A stretch of DNA of 64,000 bases from DTU053 sp012520115 (GTDB lineage Bacteria > Bacillota > Clostridia > Oscillospirales > Acutalibacteraceae), in contig JBMNNB010000003.1 of assembly GCA_050953725.1 (NCBI GenBank), positions 620,001-684,000 of the forward strand. The letters are read 5' to 3'. Shown here piece after piece: positions 61,227 through 64,000 of the stretch; positions within the stretch are counted from its first letter, which is position 1; each line of letters opens with the position of its first letter. The position numbers and the translations under genes are program-made. Below the pieces are notes generated by a model, which did no database searches, was not told where the DNA came from, and saw nothing but the letters and a program-made list of their open reading frames with translations.

Positions 61227-61933
61227 ATGGATAAAAAAGCATTATATATTACAACAGACGATTTTCTAAGGAATACAAATGGATTCCGTTGATTAATGAG
61301 ACAATTAGTCATTGCAATTTGGGTTTAAGCATCCCTTTTGAATTCTTATTACATATGCGAGCATTATTTCCAAATAACGAGAAATATAAATGCGGGCACA
61401 TTATCGTTGTCGTGAACGAAGATGCAAAATCCAAATTTGAGAAAGCATGTATGTCTTTATCGATAAATGTTGAGGAATTAGACCTATGGACGGAATTCGA
61501 GCGATATTCATTATCAGAACTTCCATATGTACCATCAAAGCAAAGCCCAATAAGTACAAGTAATCAGAAAGCAATTTGTGAAAGTACATTTGAGCATATC
61601 ATTTGCGGAGAAGGAATAACGCAAGTTCTTACAGAGGGTACTGTCTCACGAAAAGACAATATCAGGATATATATTAACACTAATGAAGAGACAAACCATC
61701 ATATTCCTCATTGCCATGTTGATTATAATAATGAAAAAAACTATTGTGTGCTTAGTCTAATCGATTTGACTAAAATAGCGCCAGACGGAGATAGAAGAAA
61801 TGCAATAATAAAAAAGGCTCAAGGGGTGCTGCAGGATAATTTGCAGGATGCGAGAAAAATGTGGAATAGTATTAAATCAAAAGGTAAATTTGTTTTCAGG
61901 GATGGTCAATATACAGACGAAGTAAAATATTGA
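61227..61933 (+). pseudogene. Frameshifted DUF4160-like gene
   Basis: ATG 61227 with AAGGAAG upstream opens MDKKALYITTDDF, then stops at 61292. One base less in frame continues SKEYKWIPLINETISHCN and on to 61933. A single missing T in the TTTT run at 61262-61265 would join both parts in frame. The rest carries a DUF4160-like C-terminal part: IRIYINTNEETNHHIPHCHVDY, then a helical tail ending in ARKMWNSIKSKGKF. It is AT-rich. Either a true frameshift or a sequencing error. An alternative reading is a separate TTG-started gene at 61289. Confidence 0.65.
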
Positions 61934-62226
61934 AATACTTTTACAAATTCCAGGTTGTCAAAGAGAATCAGCGGTAATGTTTTAGAGCCACCTTGACATG
62001 ACCAATTCGCCATCAAGCTATTTTTAGGAAAATGATGCTATTTCAAGTAATCGAAAGTGCGGGCATAAAGAAATGCCCTGATAGAATGAAGTTTGTAAAA
62101 TTCAGCAGTACTGAAAGGGCCGGAACGTAAACAGGGGCCCAAACACCTTGTTTTCAGGCATTTATGGCATAAGAGCGACCAAAAGGTACTGATTTGAGGT
62201 AAGAAACACAAAAAGTAACATCCACC

Positions 62227-62823
62227 TCAATCAAAATCATATAAGAGCGTATCCACGCCGGCAGTTTCCATTGCTTCTTTGAGTTCTTGCGGTTCCATCA
62301 AATTCAAATCAATCTCATCATATCCGGCTTCGCTGAGCAATTTCATATCGCCAGCATAGACAAGGTTCGTTCCGATAAAGGTGTCTTCAAATTCTTCTTC
62401 GTCATCATCTGTTTCGGAAAGAATGTCATCTTCTGTTGTAACTTCTTCCGAAGAATCGTTATCATCGGATACTATTTTTTCGAGGTCATCTAAAACAGAA
62501 AACATGTCTTTGTAAATAGCTTGGGTTTCTTCGTCCCATGCTGATTCCTGCACCGATTCGCTTTCCGGTATAGGAGGTATGTAAATATCATCGTTTATGT
62601 CAACCGTGTCATCATCAAACGCACCCTCTGCGCCGAGAAATCCGGCGAGCGTTGCCATTTCGTCGTCAGATGTGTGACCGAGTCCCATAGCAAGACCTGT
62701 GGCAGCCCATTTGTCCACCTTGCCGTTTTCGTCACGGGTGGCTTCCACCGCACCTTTGATTTCAATCGTATTACATATATCTTCAACCAGCCAATCAAAA
62801 AATCCCTTTTCGTCTTTTGCCAT
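62227..62823 (-). CDS. Acidic protein of unknown function
   Basis: 198 residues from ATG 62823 (GGAGG seven bases upstream). It is strongly acidic, with runs such as SDDNDSSEEVTTEDD and SETDDDEEEFED, and has no Cys pairs, signal or membrane segments. No family is recognised. It overlaps the upstream Cys-rich gene by a few bases around the ATGA region, so the two are one operon. Confidence 0.72.
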   Translation of the reverse strand: MAKDEKGFFDWLVEDICNTIEIKGAVEATRDENGKVDKWAATGLAMGLGHTSDDEMATLAGFLGAEGAFDDDTVDINDDIYIPPIPESESVQESAWDEETQAIYKDMFSVLDDLEKIVSDDNDSSEEVTTEDDILSETDDDEEEFEDTFIGTNLVYAGDMKLLSEAGYDEIDLNLMEPQELKEAMETAGVDTLLYDFD

Positions 62824-62825
62824 AA

Positions 62826-63827
62826 TCATTCCTCCGCAGAATATTCAGTCAAATCAATAAATGGTTCATTAACATCATATTGATGCACAAATTCCAAATC
62901 CTCTCTCCATAACGGAGCGGCATGGGGACACCTATAACCTCGATCGTCAAGAAAACAATTTAATAAAGAAATAATTTCCGGCTTTTTGTACTTGTCATAA
63001 TCCATAATGGTAGATAGTATAGTCCTCCGTTCAGAATCGGTCTGTTTGCCCTCTTGTGCAATGTATCCCCACCTGCTTAATAGGGTATCCGGCTCATAAT
63101 GGCGGTCAATGTGTCGGTATTGCGTTAAATAATCAGAATACTCATTTTTAAATCTGACCTCCAGCAACAATTTTCCAAAACGTCTATTATATAACTCAAA
63201 ATCTCTGGAAAAGCACATATATGCTTTGCAATCATTGCAAAATAGCAAGTCAATTTCGTGTGGAACCCGAGCATATGTGGTTCCGTTAAGAAATAGTACT
63301 TTGGTTCTTACGCTCTCAATGCAATGACTCGCATTTTTACAATGTGTCGGGGTTCTGTTTATCACAGTTAAAATCGGATAAATTCCTGGAATCATGAGAT
63401 TGATCCGCTTGAACTTATTATTGCATTTACTGCAAATAAATCTTCCCAGACAGTCTTTCCCGCCATCATTTCTCACGACTTTTTTCTGACAACGAGAACA
63501 TATAGCAAAATCTCTTTTTTCTTTTTCAATACATTCTTTGCAAATAAGTGTATCGTTGACTTTTTGTAATGAAATCGAATATGCTCCGCATCTTTGGCAG
63601 ATTTTCCCTTCTGTATCTTTCCTGAGTTGTTTTCTTAAATTTTTACTATTTGTCTCAAGAAATTGCTTGGTAGTCTCTGTCTTAAAGAAAGCCGATGGAT
63701 ACACTAAAGTATGCGGCGAACCATTATCTTCAATAATTGAAATATATGAACCATCTATTTTATCTACAATTGCATTTTTGTTACCTAAGTATAACACCTG
63801 AACTCCATGAAATTTCGGCGTTTCCAT
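62826..63827 (-). CDS. Cys-rich zinc-finger protein of unknown function
   Basis: 333 residues. There are at least five CxxC pairs: CQRC and CKEC, CSRC and CSKC, and FCNDC. They suggest two treble-clef or ribbon zinc sites at about residues 75-140 and a partial one near 205. A C-terminal part with RCPHAAPLWREDLEFVH follows. No known domain family is recognised. The ATG follows GGGGTG. Its operon partner is the acidic protein. Confidence 0.75.
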   Translation of the reverse strand: METPKFHGVQVLYLGNKNAIVDKIDGSYISIIEDNGSPHTLVYPSAFFKTETTKQFLETNSKNLRKQLRKDTEGKICQRCGAYSISLQKVNDTLICKECIEKEKRDFAICSRCQKKVVRNDGGKDCLGRFICSKCNNKFKRINLMIPGIYPILTVINRTPTHCKNASHCIESVRTKVLFLNGTTYARVPHEIDLLFCNDCKAYMCFSRDFELYNRRFGKLLLEVRFKNEYSDYLTQYRHIDRHYEPDTLLSRWGYIAQEGKQTDSERRTILSTIMDYDKYKKPEIISLLNCFLDDRGYRCPHAAPLWREDLEFVHQYDVNEPFIDLTEYSAEE

Positions 63828-63888
63828 AACAAATCACCCCACTGTATCTATTATACATCATTTGTGTCCGTTTTGTAGTACTTTGCAA

Positions 63889-64000
63889 TCATTTACCGAG
63901 CTTTTTGAAAAATCCCCGTCCGTGACGGCTGTGCAATCGCATCGGACCGCCTGCCATCAATTTCTTGTATTCTTCGTTGGTCTGCCAAATTTCTTTTTTC
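63889..64000 (-). CDS. C-terminal end of an unknown protein (5' part beyond window)
   Basis: The minus strand enters the window in an open frame that ends KKLMAGGPMRLHSRHGRGFF followed by KKLGK and TGA (63889-63891). It is basic and too short to place. It precedes the Cys-rich gene by about 60 bp and may belong to the same accessory locus. Confidence 0.5.
   Translation of the reverse strand, partial: KKEIWQTNEEYKKLMAGGPMRLHSRHGRGFFKKLGK

Overview
The window looks like the chromosomal origin region of an endospore-forming, gut-type Clostridia (Oscillospirales/Ruminococcaceae-like). The evidence is: a Bacillota-order dnaA-dnaN-S4-recF-remB-gyrB-gyrA block; GerA/GerC spore germination proteins; BclA/BclB-like exosporium proteins with a sigma-K-like promoter; a dockerin-bearing secreted protein; meso-DAP dehydrogenase; and frequent TTG/GTG starts with strong GGAGG sites. 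The genus assignment is inference.

Layout. 1-2454: end of a spore germination operon (gerA, partial gerC). 2884-6813: GDPD phosphodiesterase, meso-DAP dehydrogenase, and a phosphodiesterase/OPA-type transporter pair. 7036-9906: a lysine riboswitch with a perfect sigma-A promoter driving a three-gene amino-acid ABC importer. 9960-14203: VWA protein, HExxH membrane protein, GPH symporter, and an in-frame chimera of a membrane glycosyltransferase and the C-terminus of UDP-galactopyranose mutase. 14537-22076: secreted phosphodiesterase, divergent from a five-gene operon (metallophosphoesterase, MBL hydrolase, GPH symporter, serine hydrolase, lysoplasmalogenase). 22237-23074: AT-rich DUF3800 gene behind a compact structured RNA that ends in a terminator. 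23163-32893: mostly minus-strand housekeeping and membrane genes (CPBP protease, tRNA-Leu, lipoprotein, M28 peptidase, NAT, PI-PLC, alpha/beta hydrolase, P-loop protein, radical SAM, U32). 33089-36682: a large secreted dockerin protein with two phosphoesterase folds, both lacking their metal ligands. 36730-37600: C-rich non-coding repeat island. 37656-43794: GH172-type hydrolase, small membrane proteins, exosporium proteins, NUDIX, uxuA, zinc-ribbon protein. 43848-54393: LCP protein, then gyrA to dnaA. 54622-60789: GDPD, PNPOx-like, exonuclease-BRCT, zinc-ribbon DUF4352, tRNA-Ser, an 82-bp tandem array, and an ECF sigma factor with a membrane partner. 60800-64000: AT-rich accessory tail with a frameshifted DUF4160-like gene and an unknown Cys-rich/acidic protein operon.

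Themes. An unusually high share of genes act on phosphodiesters or lipids (two GDPDs, PI-PLC, two AlkP-superfamily phosphodiesterases plus a possible remnant, metallophosphoesterases, lysoplasmalogenase, OPA-like transporter), suggesting phospholipid headgroup scavenging. The strongest unexpected signals are the doubly inactivated dockerin phosphoesterase, the RNA-terminator-DUF3800 module (arranged like a type III toxin-antitoxin locus), a candidate origin with non-canonical boxes paired with an altered DnaA recognition helix, the glycosyltransferase-Glf chimera, and C-rich intergenic repeat islands. All calls rest on reading the sequence; no database search was run.
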